The position numbers and the translations under genes were made by a program. Below, piece by piece: positions 1-7,143 of a stretch of 64,000 nt of DNA (position 1 is the stretch's first letter; each line of letters begins with the position of its first letter). Source of the DNA: Bacteroidota bacterium (GTDB lineage: Bacteria; Bacteroidota; Ignavibacteria; Ignavibacteriales; Ignavibacteriaceae); the NCBI GenBank assembly GCA_022573715.1, contig JACZTL010000006.1, forward strand, positions 1-64,000, given 5' to 3'. The notes under the pieces are model-generated. The model had not been told where the DNA came from, searched no databases, and worked only from the letters and a program-made list of their open reading frames with translations.

Positions 1-1
1 T

Positions 2-652
2 ATTCTTTTTGTTGTCATATATTTTTTATTATTTTTTATTTTTTCTAATAGTATTTTTGCCCAAACTAATACAACACAAGGTAGGTTTAGCTTTTTAGGT
101 GGAGTAGCATTACCTCAAGGAGATTTTGGCAGTACAGAAATTGGTAATGAAAAAGCTGGATATGCAGAAACTGGTTTTGGTTTAATGATAGAAGCTTCAA
201 AACTTTTTAGTGAAAATGTCAACTGGACCACATCTATCTCTTTAGCCATTAATGAAGTAGATGGAAATACATTGAGCAATCAATTAGGGGCTACTGTCAC
301 TGTAGGTAAATATATTACGACTTGGGCATTGACAGGGCTTGGATTTGATGCACCAATTACTCCATCATTTACAATTTATGGGTTGGGACAAGTTGGATTA
401 TTAGTTTCAAAATTTCCAGACATAACTATAACTGGTATAGGTACTTCTATATCTCAAACTACGAAAATAACGACAGCATTTGCTTATGGTTTTGGTGCCG
501 GTTTTATTATAGGTAAAGTTAATATAGGGGTTAGGTATTATAGCAGTGAACCAGAATATGAACAGACAGGTAGTATCGGTGGAGTTACTTCAACCGTAAA
601 AGTTAAATTACCTGCAAAAATATTACAAGTGATGTTTGGTGTTAAGTTTTAG
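2..652 (+). CDS. Outer-membrane beta-barrel-like protein, 5' end outside window
   Basis: The reading frame is open from base 2, upstream of the first ATG at 185, so the gene starts before the window. The visible N-terminus is a hydrophobic stretch followed by SIFAQTN, which looks like the end of a signal peptide with cleavage after the Ala. The mature part begins GRFSFLGGVALPQGDFGS and alternates polar and hydrophobic residues with many glycines, and it ends in VMFGVKF, a terminal aromatic residue as in outer-membrane barrels. This is the usual look of an OmpA/porin-type small barrel of Bacteroidota. Substrate and function cannot be told. The next gene, on the other strand, belongs to an integrated element. 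Confidence 0.7.
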   Translation: MLFVVIYFLLFFIFSNSIFAQTNTTQGRFSFLGGVALPQGDFGSTEIGNEKAGYAETGFGLMIEASKLFSENVNWTTSISLAINEVDGNTLSNQLGATVTVGKYITTWALTGLGFDAPITPSFTIYGLGQVGLLVSKFPDITITGIGTSISQTTKITTAFAYGFGAGFIIGKVNIGVRYYSSEPEYEQTGSIGGVTSTVKVKLPAKILQVMFGVKF

Positions 653-730
653 TTGCTAAAAAACGGCATTTAGAAAGTCTTAAGTTCAATTAGTAAAATG
701 GTTTATTTTTGGTTCACTTTTGGTTCTGCT

Positions 731-1135
731 TTAATCAAGTGAAATAGTTCTATTATATTTTATCCCAAATTCATTTTCTTCAAACTCATCTGTTTTATAA
801 GTTATAAAGATTTTCAGATTATCATTTAGGTGTTCTTTTAATTGTATCAGCTCTTTGAAGCTGAGTATAGTTAAATCTCTATCCTCTAATTCTTTCTTTA
901 CCTTTTCAAGTAATTTAGAATGATATTCAATATTATTTTGCTGTTTTAGTTTGTATTTTTCTAAAATAGTTTGATATTTAAAGTAAGCAGCATTTCTTAT
1001 TTTATCTTCTAATTCAAGCTGTAGATTAATCAATGTGCTTTTTGAAATACTTAATTTTTTTGCAATAGTATTGAAACTAAGACCATCAGACCTTAAGTCA
1101 ATAAATTTTTCTTTTTGTTTTAATGTAATTGCCAT
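731..1135 (-). CDS. HTH and coiled-coil protein of the integrated element
   Basis: 134 residues. The first 45 residues carry a helix-turn-helix of the resolvase/terminase-small-subunit kind (FIDLRSDGLSFNTIAKKLSI, then SKSTLINL). Residues 45-105 are rich in Lys, Glu and Leu and probably form a coiled coil. No catalytic motif is visible. The start codon overlaps the stop of the 41-codon ORF upstream (TAATG), so the two are probably translated together. It is the last gene of the element. A DNA-binding role is inferred from the HTH only. Confidence 0.55.
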   Translation of the reverse strand: MAITLKQKEKFIDLRSDGLSFNTIAKKLSISKSTLINLQLELEDKIRNAAYFKYQTILEKYKLKQQNNIEYHSKLLEKVKKELEDRDLTILSFKELIQLKEHLNDNLKIFITYKTDEFEENEFGIKYNRTISLD

Positions 1136-1260
1136 TATTCATCCTCAGCTTTCAGCTTACCTTTTTTAAGGTGTCCAAAAATTCTTTTTGTTTTAATGTG
1201 ACCATTTTTAATACTTAGCTTTTCTCTTTTTAAGGTAACGGAAAATTCCTTTTGATCCAC
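1135..1260 (-). CDS. Possible 41-residue basic protein
   Basis: A GTG-started frame reads MDQKEFSVTLKREKLSIKNG and continues through IFGHLKKGKLKAEDE to a TAA that overlaps the ATG of the next gene (TAATG). The amphipathic, lysine-rich composition and stop/start coupling favour real translation. Against it: no clear ribosome-binding site and a very short length. The DNA of the two halves is an imperfect direct repeat (see 1154-1279). Confidence 0.35.
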   Translation of the reverse strand: MDQKEFSVTLKREKLSIKNGHIKTKRIFGHLKKGKLKAEDE

Positions 1261-1279
1261 CCATCATTTTTAATTCTCA
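1154..1279. repeat. Imperfect tandem repeat of about 63 bp
   Basis: Two adjacent units beginning AGCTTACC (1154) and AGCTTTTC (1217) share the pattern AGCTT, pyrimidine run, TTTAAGG, AAAATTC, TTTTTAAT. They lie between the replication gene and the HTH gene of the element and mostly overlap the 41-codon ORF. Confidence 0.45.
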
Positions 1280-1304
1280 GAGCCTCTCACAGCCTCTCAG
1301 AGAG
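1276..1304. repeat. CTCT-rich direct repeat and palindrome beside the replication gene
   Basis: AGCCTCTCA occurs twice in tandem (1281-1290 and 1291-1300), and CTCTCAGAGAG (1294-1304) is a perfect palindrome with one central base. It lies 16 bases past the stop of the II/X-type replication gene. Rolling-circle initiators often nick close to their own gene, so this could be an origin or iteron, which is inference. Confidence 0.35.
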
Positions 1305-1319
1305 CCGTTCTTCTATAGT

Positions 1320-2240
1320 TTACCGATAATACTTAGCCATTCTCAACACCTTTGAATCAAGTTCTTTTATTGATTCATTATCCTCAGTTAATTCCGGTTG
1401 ATGTGATAATTCTTTTATATTTCTTTTCAGTCTGCTTAGTTGCAATCTTGAAAATTTATCCCTGCTATTTTCCAACATTTGCAAGAACTCATCTTCACCT
1501 ATACTCTTTAAGCCAATAAGTTCAAGGTGCTTTCTAAGTGTTTTGACATTCAACATTTTTATTACCTCTGAATTAAATTTTAGTCTTTTGTTTTTGTGGA
1601 TTGCATTATAATAGGAATGCCATTTATTAATTGCATTTATATAAAAGTTTTCATTAAACAGGTTCTCTGCTTTCAGCTCTTGAATCTTAAAACTATAAGG
1701 AATCTTTTTGGTGAATTGCATTTCATATCTAAGAAGTAGTTTCCTATTATATGGTTCTTGAATTTTGTAACCGGTTCTTTTTAATTCTTTTCCTTTATCA
1801 TAAAACAGTAAACTTTTATTACAAGATTTGTAAAGTAAACTTTTATTGTTTGCAATCTCTGACCTCTTAAGTCTTGGATGGTTTCCCAAACAAGAGTAAT
1901 AGCTCTGCAAGGATTCATTCATCATAAAAGTTGCTCCAATATCAAACCGAAACACTCTGCTTTCTTTTATGGGTAAGTATAGTTCATCTGAAAGTTCCTC
2001 AATTGCCAACTGAGTATCTTTTCTTGTCAATAGCTGAAGATTATTACCAAGATAAAACTTTGGTAATGAGCCTTGAATCGATAAGGCTTCACCTCTAACT
2101 TTAATTCTTAGATTTTTAAGATTACCTCTATTTATTACTTCTCCAGTTTCTGTAATAACTGTTTCTGTTTGATTTGAAAGTAAAGAAAGGCAATTAAGAG
2201 AGTTTCTGTTTTCTATATATAAACCCAAAGTATCATACAT
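1320..2240 (-). CDS. Phage/plasmid replication protein, gene II/X-like
   Basis: 306 residues. The N-terminus MYDTLGLYIENR, the central FRFDIGATFMMN and the segment LLFYDKGKELKR match the layout of filamentous-phage gene II/X replication proteins common in Bacteroidota elements, which initiate rolling-circle replication by nicking DNA through a tyrosine. Tyrosines at about 111-114 are candidates for the nucleophile, but I cannot choose one. The C-terminal 90 residues are charged and helical. The family call is from remembered pattern, not alignment. A helicase or initiator of another family remains possible. Confidence 0.5.
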   Translation of the reverse strand: MYDTLGLYIENRNSLNCLSLLSNQTETVITETGEVINRGNLKNLRIKVRGEALSIQGSLPKFYLGNNLQLLTRKDTQLAIEELSDELYLPIKESRVFRFDIGATFMMNESLQSYYSCLGNHPRLKRSEIANNKSLLYKSCNKSLLFYDKGKELKRTGYKIQEPYNRKLLLRYEMQFTKKIPYSFKIQELKAENLFNENFYINAINKWHSYYNAIHKNKRLKFNSEVIKMLNVKTLRKHLELIGLKSIGEDEFLQMLENSRDKFSRLQLSRLKRNIKELSHQPELTEDNESIKELDSKVLRMAKYYR

Positions 2241-2313
2241 CTTATTATTCTTAGTTGTATCAAAAACTGATACATCTTCCTATTTGTTAAGAGAAACCTT
2301 TGAGAGTATCTTT

Positions 2314-2754
2314 TTAAGGATTCTTTACAGGCTCTTTGTATTGTCCTCTAAATGCTTCAATTTCTTGATTAAGCTCACCATCATAAAGCAAATTATAAAG
2401 AATTGATAAGGTGTTCTTTTTACCTTTGCAAATTAGAAGTTCAATTGTTTTTTCAGATATAATTATAAGTATTGCGTCTTGAGAGTAATCACCATAAGCA
2501 AGATTAGGTTTTTCTATCTCTGGTATGAAAACACTTGTAAGATGTTTATTTCTAACTGAAATAGTTAGGTTAGATTTTCTGTTATGGCTTGCTTTTATAT
2601 TGGGATTGTGCCCTAAATAAATAAAGATTTCCCCTTTGTTGTTTGGGTTGTTCAAAGGTTCATAAAAATCTGAACAATAAACAAGTTCAAATCTTGTTTT
2701 GCATTTTGTATTATCAAATTTTTCAAATTTGTAGTAGCAATCTATTATATTCAT
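2314..2754 (-). CDS. Unknown protein of the integrated element
   Basis: 146 residues, no signal peptide or membrane segment. It shows mixed alpha/beta character with short hydrophobic strands (FELVYCSDFYEPL, GEIFIYLGHNP, AILIIISEKTIELLICKGKK). I do not recognise a family. Its ATG overlaps the stop of the excisionase-like HTH gene by four bases, so the two are co-translated. Its place just before the replication gene suggests an accessory role in replication or control, which is only inference. Confidence 0.5.
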   Translation of the reverse strand: MNIIDCYYKFEKFDNTKCKTRFELVYCSDFYEPLNNPNNKGEIFIYLGHNPNIKASHNRKSNLTISVRNKHLTSVFIPEIEKPNLAYGDYSQDAILIIISEKTIELLICKGKKNTLSILYNLLYDGELNQEIEAFRGQYKEPVKNP

Positions 2755-3035
2755 AATGAACTCCCCTGAGTAACATAATCGATACTTTTTTGTTTAAGCT
2801 CTTGTTCACCCACTCTCTTATTTCTTAAAAGGTAATTATTTAAATCTGATTTTAAAAAATAAATTTTTTTGCCAGGCTTGAAGAAAGTCAATTTATTTTT
2901 GTGTGTGAGCTTGTAGAGGTGAGACTTACTTACATTTAGATATACACAGGCTTCTACAAGGCTTAGTGGTCTGTTTTCCTGCTGTAAAAGTTGTTCAATG
3001 TTAGCATTGAGTTTTTGAATTGAGTCTTGTTTCAT
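2751..3035 (-). CDS. Excisionase-like helix-turn-helix protein
   Basis: 94 residues. Residues 20-70 form a winged helix of the MerR/excisionase type (HTH_17): LSLVEACVYLNVSKSHLYKL followed by KPGKKIYFLKSDLNNYL, where the second part is the typical wing. Such small proteins direct excision with a tyrosine integrase or repress the element. The next gene overlaps it by four bases; 102 bases separate it from the gene upstream, so a promoter could lie at 3036-3137, where a run of nine G residues broken by one T is the only notable feature. Confidence 0.65.
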   Translation of the reverse strand: MKQDSIQKLNANIEQLLQQENRPLSLVEACVYLNVSKSHLYKLTHKNKLTFFKPGKKIYFLKSDLNNYLLRNKRVGEQELKQKSIDYVTQGSSL

Positions 3036-3137
3036 TTATTTACTCCAAATTATTTTGAAACTATTTGAAAGTAAAATTATAATATGGGTTAATAAATTAG
3101 TATGGTGGGGGGGCACATTAATCTGAAATGAAAATAT

Positions 3138-3629
3138 CTATTTGGATTGTTTTAATTGCTTTTTTTTATTTGACCTCCACTTAAGATAAGTTTCATAAAA
3201 TTCAAGATAAAGCACTCCTTCTTTTCCATCATATTTAATAATAGGAGATATTTTTTTTGCTTTAGGATACATCAAACAAGCATCCCAAAGAACATCTATT
3301 AATTTTTTTCTTTTACGTCTGTAAATACCATCTTTACATTTAACTGATTTTAAACTTTTTTCATACAACATTTCATCATATTTGAAAACCTCTCTTTTTT
3401 CTTTAGTATCAGGATCATATAAATCTTTTTGAAGTTTTTCAAGTTTAGAATAAAATTTTTTAACCAATGAATTAGTTATAAATAATTGACCATTAACATT
3501 TCTGAAAGAAATAGTAATTTCATCAATCAAAGTAAGTGTTGAATCTTTTTTTGCTTTGGAAATTTTAAATGAATTTATTTCTTCTTTTAACTTTTCAAAC
3601 TTATCAAGGATATCAATCATTGGGTTCAT
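3138..3629 (-). CDS. Basic unknown protein coupled to the integrase
   Basis: 163 residues, very lysine-rich (pI clearly basic). N-terminal 60 residues look helical and coiled. The middle holds CKDGIYRRKRKKLIDVLWDA, and the end is YETYLKWRSNKKKQLKQSK. Start codon overlaps the integrase stop by four bases (ATGA). No family recognised. Basic charge and coupling suggest nucleic-acid binding with the integrase, which is inference. Confidence 0.5.
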   Translation of the reverse strand: MNPMIDILDKFEKLKEEINSFKISKAKKDSTLTLIDEITISFRNVNGQLFITNSLVKKFYSKLEKLQKDLYDPDTKEKREVFKYDEMLYEKSLKSVKCKDGIYRRKRKKLIDVLWDACLMYPKAKKISPIIKYDGKEGVLYLEFYETYLKWRSNKKKQLKQSK

Positions 3630-4678
3630 ATTTTCACCTCAATCACTGGTAAATTATCCATAGCTTGTTTTTTCTTTTCATCAATAATGTTAGAGTATAT
3701 CTCAGTTGTTTTAATACTTTGATGTCCAAGTAATTTTGATAATGTATATATATCATTATTACTTGTTAGGTTGAGGGTTGCAAATGTATGCCTGCTTAAA
3801 TGATAAAATGCTTTCTTATTAATCCCTGCACTTTTAAACCATCTGGTTAAAGCTCTGTTTATAGTTGTTCTGTCAATTGGTAGCTTAAAAATATTAGTTT
3901 CTGGTAAGTGTAAAATATTATCTGTTTTTAGAATGTTCAATGCTGTTTTACTTAATGGGATTGAGGTTGATGTTTCTGTCTTTTGCTGTTTGAATTTTAT
4001 TGTTTCATTTGAAATATCTTTCCACTTTAGATTTCTAACATCTGATTGTCTTAATCCAGTAAAGCAACTAAACAAAAAAGCCTTTTTAATTTCCGGTCTA
4101 TCAGAAGTAGTGCTTGCAAGTTTTTCAATATCTCTTAGCTCTAAATATCCTCTGTCAACTTTTTCTCTTGCAAGGTTTTTTGCTTGTCTGACTGTCTCAG
4201 CTTTTATAAATCCTTCATTAGAAGCCTTGTAAAGAACTTCTTTAATCTTTCTGAAGTAAAGGAAGGATGTGTTTTTTTTAAGCCCTGTTTCTTTGCTTAG
4301 ATATTCAGCATAATTATTTAACCAAGCTTTATTGATTTCTTTAAATAACAAATCTTTTCCAACATAATTTTTTAAATGTTTTAATGCACCGTAATAGTTT
4401 GACCATTTCTTTTTTGTCTTAACTACCTTTTCAAAGTATTTAATAAATGAAGCTCTTTTTTTATTACTGTTTATTTGTCCATATTCATCATTTGCTAATT
4501 CAATCATTCTTTGTGCTTTAACTTTTTCAGCTAACAATAAAATTTCTTTGTTGGTAGGGTCGCCTTTTTTTATGTAAAGCTTTAAAAATTCATATTGCCT
4601 TTTACCATCATTATAAATATCTAAATAGAGAGATTCACTTCCATTTTTTAATTTCTTTTTTCTTAGATGTATTTGCAT
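3626..4678 (-). CDS. Tyrosine recombinase / integrase
   Basis: 350 residues, the usual length for Bacteroidota phage-type integrases. The N-terminal part holds an Arm-like beta domain (LRKKKLKNGSESLYLDIY), residues about 90-180 the SAM-like core-binding domain, and the C-terminal part the catalytic domain. All catalytic residues are visible: Arg in FTGLRQSDVRNLKW, Lys in FKQQKTETSTSIPL, HLSR in YHLSRHTF, His in LLGHQSIKTTE and the nucleophile Tyr in EIYSNI. It should integrate and excise the element. Probable arm sites lie just upstream at 4711-4760. Confidence 0.9.
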   Translation of the reverse strand: MQIHLRKKKLKNGSESLYLDIYNDGKRQYEFLKLYIKKGDPTNKEILLLAEKVKAQRMIELANDEYGQINSNKKRASFIKYFEKVVKTKKKWSNYYGALKHLKNYVGKDLLFKEINKAWLNNYAEYLSKETGLKKNTSFLYFRKIKEVLYKASNEGFIKAETVRQAKNLAREKVDRGYLELRDIEKLASTTSDRPEIKKAFLFSCFTGLRQSDVRNLKWKDISNETIKFKQQKTETSTSIPLSKTALNILKTDNILHLPETNIFKLPIDRTTINRALTRWFKSAGINKKAFYHLSRHTFATLNLTSNNDIYTLSKLLGHQSIKTTEIYSNIIDEKKKQAMDNLPVIEVKI

Positions 4679-4710
4679 TTTATTATTATCCTTTCTCTTA
4701 TTTTCTTTTT

Positions 4711-4760
4711 GTTACTTATGAAATGTAGCATTTCTTTTTCAAAGTAACAAATAGGTAACA
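4711..4760. repeat. Short repeats upstream of the integrase, possible arm or operator sites
   Basis: GTTACTT (4711) and AAGTAAC (4742) are inverted. GTAACA occurs twice 11 bases apart (4744 and 4755). AAATG-TAG-CATTT (4721-4733) is a small palindrome. Clusters like this between integrase and element end usually bind the integrase, excisionase or repressor. Confidence 0.35.
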
Positions 4761-4839
4761 AAAAAATGATAAATATCAACAGGTAAGAGAAAAGGAAAGA
4801 AATAGAATAGTTTGATGAATGACTAATAACTAACTTTTA

Positions 4840-6279
4840 TTAGCTTTTGTTTTCCTTAATTAGCAATGCTACATTTTCAATATGAAAGGTATGAGGGAAC
4901 ATATCAACCGGTTTCATTTTCACTAATTTATACCCACCTTCAACAAGCAGTTTAACATCTCTTGCCTGTGTTGCCGGGTTGCAGCTTACGTAAACAATTT
5001 TATCCGGACTTAACTCAAGTACGTCCGCAATTGTGTTTTTATGCATTCCATTTCTCGGTGGGTCAATAATTATGGTTTGTGGTTTGGGCAATTTGTTTTC
5101 TTTTACAATCGGCAGCATGGGTTTATATAAATTAGCTTCATAAAAACGGACATTACCAATATTATTTAGTTCAGCATTTTTACCTGCATCTTCTATTGAA
5201 GAATGCACATTCTCAAATCCGTAAACTGCTTTTGCTTTTTCAGAAGCATAAATAGAAATTGTACCTGTTCCGGAATAAAGGTCATAAACAATTTCGTCAC
5301 CTTTCAAGTCGGCAAAATCTAATGCTGTATTGTAGAGATTTTCTGCCTGCAGAGTGTTGGTTTGGAAAAAGGAGTTTGCGCTGACTCTAAATTTATACTT
5401 GCCGATGCTGTCATTTATAAAACCGTCACCAAAAAAGACTTTTTCATAATCCCCGATTGCTACATTTGCCTTTTTAAGATTTATGTTGTTGATGATAGTT
5501 GTTATTTGCGGCACTTCTTCTTTCAACTGTTCTGCGTACCGGCTAATTAGCTCATCGTTTTCTTCGGATGTTACAAGGTTCACCATCAGTTCATCAAAGT
5601 GTTGTGACTGCCTAATTACAAGATTTCTTAAATAACCCTTGTGATTTTTTGTAGAATAAATTGTTGTTTTTCTCGACTTAAAAAAGTCTCTTGTAAAATT
5701 CAATATTTTATTGCTTTCCTCTGACTGCAGGAAGCATTCATTTATGTCCAAAACTTTATCGTATATTCTTGGAATGTGCAGACCGAGTGCAAAATTTCTG
5801 TCAATAATTTTATCGGAGTTTATTTCATCCAACGTAAGCCATCTTATTTTACTGAATGAAAACTCCATTTTATTTCTGTAGAAATATGTTTTTTCGGAAG
5901 GAATTAATTCTTCAATATTTAATTCGGTGAAACCCCCGATTGTTTTGAATACATTTTCAACCTGTAAGCTTTTGAATTTTATTTGATGTTCATATTCTAA
6001 ATCCTGCTGTTTACATCCGCCGCAGCTTCCAAAAAATTTACATCGTGCCATGGTACGTAAGTCCGATTTATCAATTATTTCAACACATTTTGCTTCGGCA
6101 AAAGATTTTTTTACTTTCAGCAGTCTTGCTTGTACTTTGTCCCCGGGATAAGCGCCGTTTACAAAGATTACATATTTTGACTGATATTCATCGGCGCCTT
6201 CTTTCTCAATTCTTGCTATTCCTTTACCTTCGAATGCATAATCTTCTATTGTCAATTCTATTAAATCACCTTTTTTCAT
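4840..6279 (-). CDS. rlmD: 23S rRNA (uracil-C5)-methyltransferase, TrmA/RlmD family
   Basis: 479 residues. An N-terminal TRAM domain (residues 1-65) is followed by cysteines of a [4Fe-4S] cluster, CKFFGSCGGC with a further Cys in DINECFLQ. The SAM site is VYDLYSGTGTISIYAS, then IIDPPRNGMH, and the catalytic Cys is in VYVSCNPATQARD. It transfers methyl from SAM to C5 of a uracil in 23S rRNA; whether it acts on one site like RlmD or two like RlmCD cannot be read from sequence. Its start overlaps the end of the upstream methyltransferase gene by 14 bases. The 3' end, next to the integrated element, is intact. Confidence 0.88.
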   Translation of the reverse strand: MKKGDLIELTIEDYAFEGKGIARIEKEGADEYQSKYVIFVNGAYPGDKVQARLLKVKKSFAEAKCVEIIDKSDLRTMARCKFFGSCGGCKQQDLEYEHQIKFKSLQVENVFKTIGGFTELNIEELIPSEKTYFYRNKMEFSFSKIRWLTLDEINSDKIIDRNFALGLHIPRIYDKVLDINECFLQSEESNKILNFTRDFFKSRKTTIYSTKNHKGYLRNLVIRQSQHFDELMVNLVTSEENDELISRYAEQLKEEVPQITTIINNINLKKANVAIGDYEKVFFGDGFINDSIGKYKFRVSANSFFQTNTLQAENLYNTALDFADLKGDEIVYDLYSGTGTISIYASEKAKAVYGFENVHSSIEDAGKNAELNNIGNVRFYEANLYKPMLPIVKENKLPKPQTIIIDPPRNGMHKNTIADVLELSPDKIVYVSCNPATQARDVKLLVEGGYKLVKMKPVDMFPHTFHIENVALLIKENKS

Positions 6280-6991
6280 CTCTTTCCTTTTTTAAGATCA
6301 GCATTTTGAACCCCATATATTTTGAACCACCCAAATTATTATATGCATTTGATTCGTGAGATATTCGTTTAATTATTTTTTTGTTTTGCTGTTTTTCTTC
6401 TTCGGAGAGAGAATTAATATTTTCTTTTGATAAATCTTTCCAGCTTTTGTAATATTTTCTTAGAGAATATGAAAAATCAGCCTCTTTTATAATTTCAAAT
6501 TTTCTTGATATATAATATTCAGTAAAATTATTTACCGCCAACGGTAAAGTATCTGAATTTTTATAAATGTCCTTTATAAATTGAGGTTCATTATCTTTTA
6601 ATAAAACCGATTCTCCTACGCAGAATATTCCTCCGGGTTTTAAAATTCTTTTAATTTCTTTTACAATTTTATTTCTTTTTGAAGAAGAAACAGAGCCTTG
6701 TGTGTAAACAATATCAAAATTTTCATTTGCAAAATCAGTGCTGTCAAACTGCATAAGCCTGATATTAATATCTTTTAAATCCGACAATAAAAAACGTGTT
6801 GTTAGAAGAGAATCGTGATCGTCAACAATATAAAAAATTGAAGAATAAAGGGAACGTTCTATTTTAACAAGAAGTTTTTCTAATCCTGCACCGATGAATA
6901 ATATATTTTTATCTTTTAACTCTACTGTTTTGTTAAACAGAATATATTGATCAAAACCACCGGGTAAATATTTGGTACTAAGAGTATCCAT
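6266..6991 (-). CDS. SAM-dependent methyltransferase, substrate unknown
   Basis: 241 residues. Class I methyltransferase fold: motif I is ILFIGAGLEKLLVKI (residues about 30-45), an acidic end of strand two at IVDDHDS, motif IV NFDIVYTQGSVSSS, and post-motif IKRILKPGGIFCVGE. The C-terminal half is unlike common families. It is co-transcribed with and overlaps the rRNA methyltransferase gene, so an RNA or translation target is possible but unproven. Confidence 0.7.
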   Translation of the reverse strand: MDTLSTKYLPGGFDQYILFNKTVELKDKNILFIGAGLEKLLVKIERSLYSSIFYIVDDHDSLLTTRFLLSDLKDINIRLMQFDSTDFANENFDIVYTQGSVSSSKRNKIVKEIKRILKPGGIFCVGESVLLKDNEPQFIKDIYKNSDTLPLAVNNFTEYYISRKFEIIKEADFSYSLRKYYKSWKDLSKENINSLSEEEKQQNKKIIKRISHESNAYNNLGGSKYMGFKMLILKKERDEKR

Positions 6992-7143
6992 TTGTTAAAA
7001 TTAAGTTATACATTATTTGGGCTTGCTAAAATAAATATATAATTTTCTTTAGTAAAGGAGATTAATCCGTTAAAGTAAATTGCCTTTAGCGGCAACTTCC
7101 ACTATTTTTTAAAACAAAAATTGAAAGGCAAATAGAGGTGAAA

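Larger units (their letters stand above)
653..4839 (-). mobile_element. Small integrated element (integrase plus II/X-type replication gene)
   Basis: Seven minus-strand genes form one block between the outer-membrane gene and the rRNA methyltransferase gene: tyrosine integrase, a basic unknown protein, excisionase-like HTH, an unknown, a phage/plasmid-type replication protein, a 41-codon ORF and an HTH/coiled-coil protein. Several neighbours overlap or abut. No capsid, coat, secretion or relaxase gene is visible, so it is either a satellite, an integrated plasmid or a stripped filamentous prophage. The limits given are the flanking genes: I looked for matching direct repeats at the two ends and found none I trust. 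No tRNA lies at either end. Confidence 0.65.

Noticed and set aside
653-4839. Direct-repeat attachment sites of the integrated element
   Set aside because: Comparing 653-730 with 4679-4839 by eye gave no shared word long enough to trust in such AT-rich DNA.
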